NCBI RefSeq assembly: GCF_027744825.2
Contig: NC_071340.1
Coordinates: 10,924,001-10,988,000, forward strand
Direction: 5' to 3'
Length of the DNA stretch: 64,000 nt
Source of the DNA: Synchiropus splendidus
Taxonomy: Eukaryota > Chordata > Actinopteri > Syngnathiformes > Callionymidae
Part shown: in pieces, positions 63,101 to 64,000 of the stretch
Layout: every line of letters begins with the position of its first letter
Numbering within the stretch: the first letter of the stretch is position 1
Translations under genes and position numbers: made by a program
Notes under the pieces: generated by a model
What the model saw: only the letters and a program-made list of their open reading frames with translations
Databases searched by the model: none
Told to the model about the DNA's origin: nothing

Positions 63101-64000
63101 GGGCGCTTTTGTAAAGTGGTCATGAAATAAAAATAATATTTTCTATCCATCACCAAGCTGCTCCTTGACAGGTGACAACCATCGCTTCTCTTCCCCTTTA
63201 CTGTAAAGCACCTAATTTAATCGGCAAACATCAATATCATGCGCTGTTTATTCTTGACTGGGCTGCTGGGGTGTCGCCCTCGTTTCTCTGCCAGTAAAAT
63301 CCAGACTGCTGTCAGATCATGAGTGGAGGCTTCACACACACACACTCACATGTGTACAGCTCAGAGAGGAAGTGCTGACCGAACATGCTGAGCAGTAATT
63401 ACACCTAAATTGAGGGCAGGTGGCAATCTACAAAAGGTCATCTGTAATTCCTCAATACATTTTCCACATTTTGGATTAATTAAAATGGTTAATATATGTG
63501 CCCAGGTTTAATGTGTGTTTGCCTTAATAAAGCAATGGAGAATCTCTTCATCAGGCAGTAGGGAAATTAAGTGCACAGTATTTGATTTTAACAAGACTGG
63601 AGAGCAGATAAAGCGTTTTCATCAGAGAGGAAATGAAAGCACAAAAGTGCTTCCACAGCAGGTTGTATTTTGGCATTAATTGAAATGAACAGCTAAAAGA
63701 AAGGTGACTAATGGTCATTACCAAAGTTTTTAAATCAATTGCGAGCTGACTCAAGACATGCGACTTCTGTGTAGCACTGAAAGGCAAATAAAAGGCAGGT
63801 GAGAGACCTGCGATTCTCAAGGCTTTTCGAGAGAAGAGAGAGGAGTATATGAAAGGAAGACTGGTGGGAAAACACTTCAGTGGTCGGAAACAAGCTCTGA
63901 AAGGTAGCAGCGAGACAGACCCCCAAATAAATAGTGGATGAGCGTCAATAACAAATGCAGGGTTGATGTCTGAGGAAGTGCTGGGGAGATACGCACAAGT
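60130..64000. other. Gene-free stretch; one weak plus-strand exon-like segment
   Basis: Non-coding sequence with a CpG-bearing patch at about 60.34-60.40 kb (tcggtcgtgtcgcgccctct). At 61498-61703 a long pyrimidine tract and a tactcag acceptor precede an open frame reading ACGRWNILTESERSELSKSV, ending at a poor donor, cag/gtcgct. This may be a plus-strand exon but is more likely chance. A CNE-like block may lie at 63.16-63.33 kb. No FBXL17 exon was found. Confidence 0.4.

Overview
The window looks like intronic and intergenic DNA from a ray-finned fish, probably a percomorph teleost. It is AT-rich and dominated by non-coding sequence, microsatellites and decayed transposable elements of types typical of fish genomes: an L2-clade LINE, hAT-type non-autonomous elements, and a SINE-like piece with an L2-type 3' tail. 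There are no bacterial-style operons. No tRNA, rRNA or CRISPR was recognised. Almost all open reading frames longer than 60 codons are chance frames without domain content or splice context.

The only securely recognised coding sequence is one internal exon of FBXL17 on the minus strand (10381-10488). It is 108 bp, phase 0 on both sides, and encodes about one and a half leucine-rich repeats of this SCF ubiquitin-ligase receptor. The gene runs right to left, so 1-10380 is intron downstream of the exon and DNA right of 10488 is intron upstream of it. I could not find the neighbouring FBXL17 exons in the window, which fits the very long introns of this gene in vertebrates.

A second, unrecognised minus-strand gene may lie at 50256-60129. 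A 102-bp terminal exon with coding-like codon use and an acidic C-terminus (50256-50357), a 44-bp exon (50544-50587) and a 176-bp exon (59954-60129) have splice signals and mutually compatible phases. It is a hypothesis: I do not recognise the protein, and it could sit inside an FBXL17 intron or be a separate neighbour.

Layout. 1-10 kb: intron, with a decayed SINE/MITE-like repeat at about 3.6 kb and two short related repeats at 4.06 and 5.47 kb. 10.4 kb: the FBXL17 exon. 12.2 kb: an exact 43-bp tandem duplication. 14.8 kb: (AT)n. 16.8 kb: a retroelement 3' tail. 24 kb: a CpG-rich segment with splice-like signals, possibly an LTR or non-coding transcript. 31.4-32.4 kb: a hAT-like element followed by a SINE-like remnant. 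33.8-34.5 kb: a MITE inserted in a (TA)n tract, carrying a perfect 20-bp hairpin. 40.9-42.0 kb: an L2 reverse-transcriptase fossil. 44.2 kb: (ATT)n. 49.4 and 55.4 kb: two copies of an unnamed dispersed repeat. Several compact, less repetitive blocks rich in ATTA/TAAT cores (for example 12.8, 17.2, 33.3, 37, 54.8 and 57.6 kb) resemble vertebrate conserved non-coding elements, but this cannot be shown without alignment. I found no convincing new biological system; the best lead is the candidate gene at 50-60 kb.
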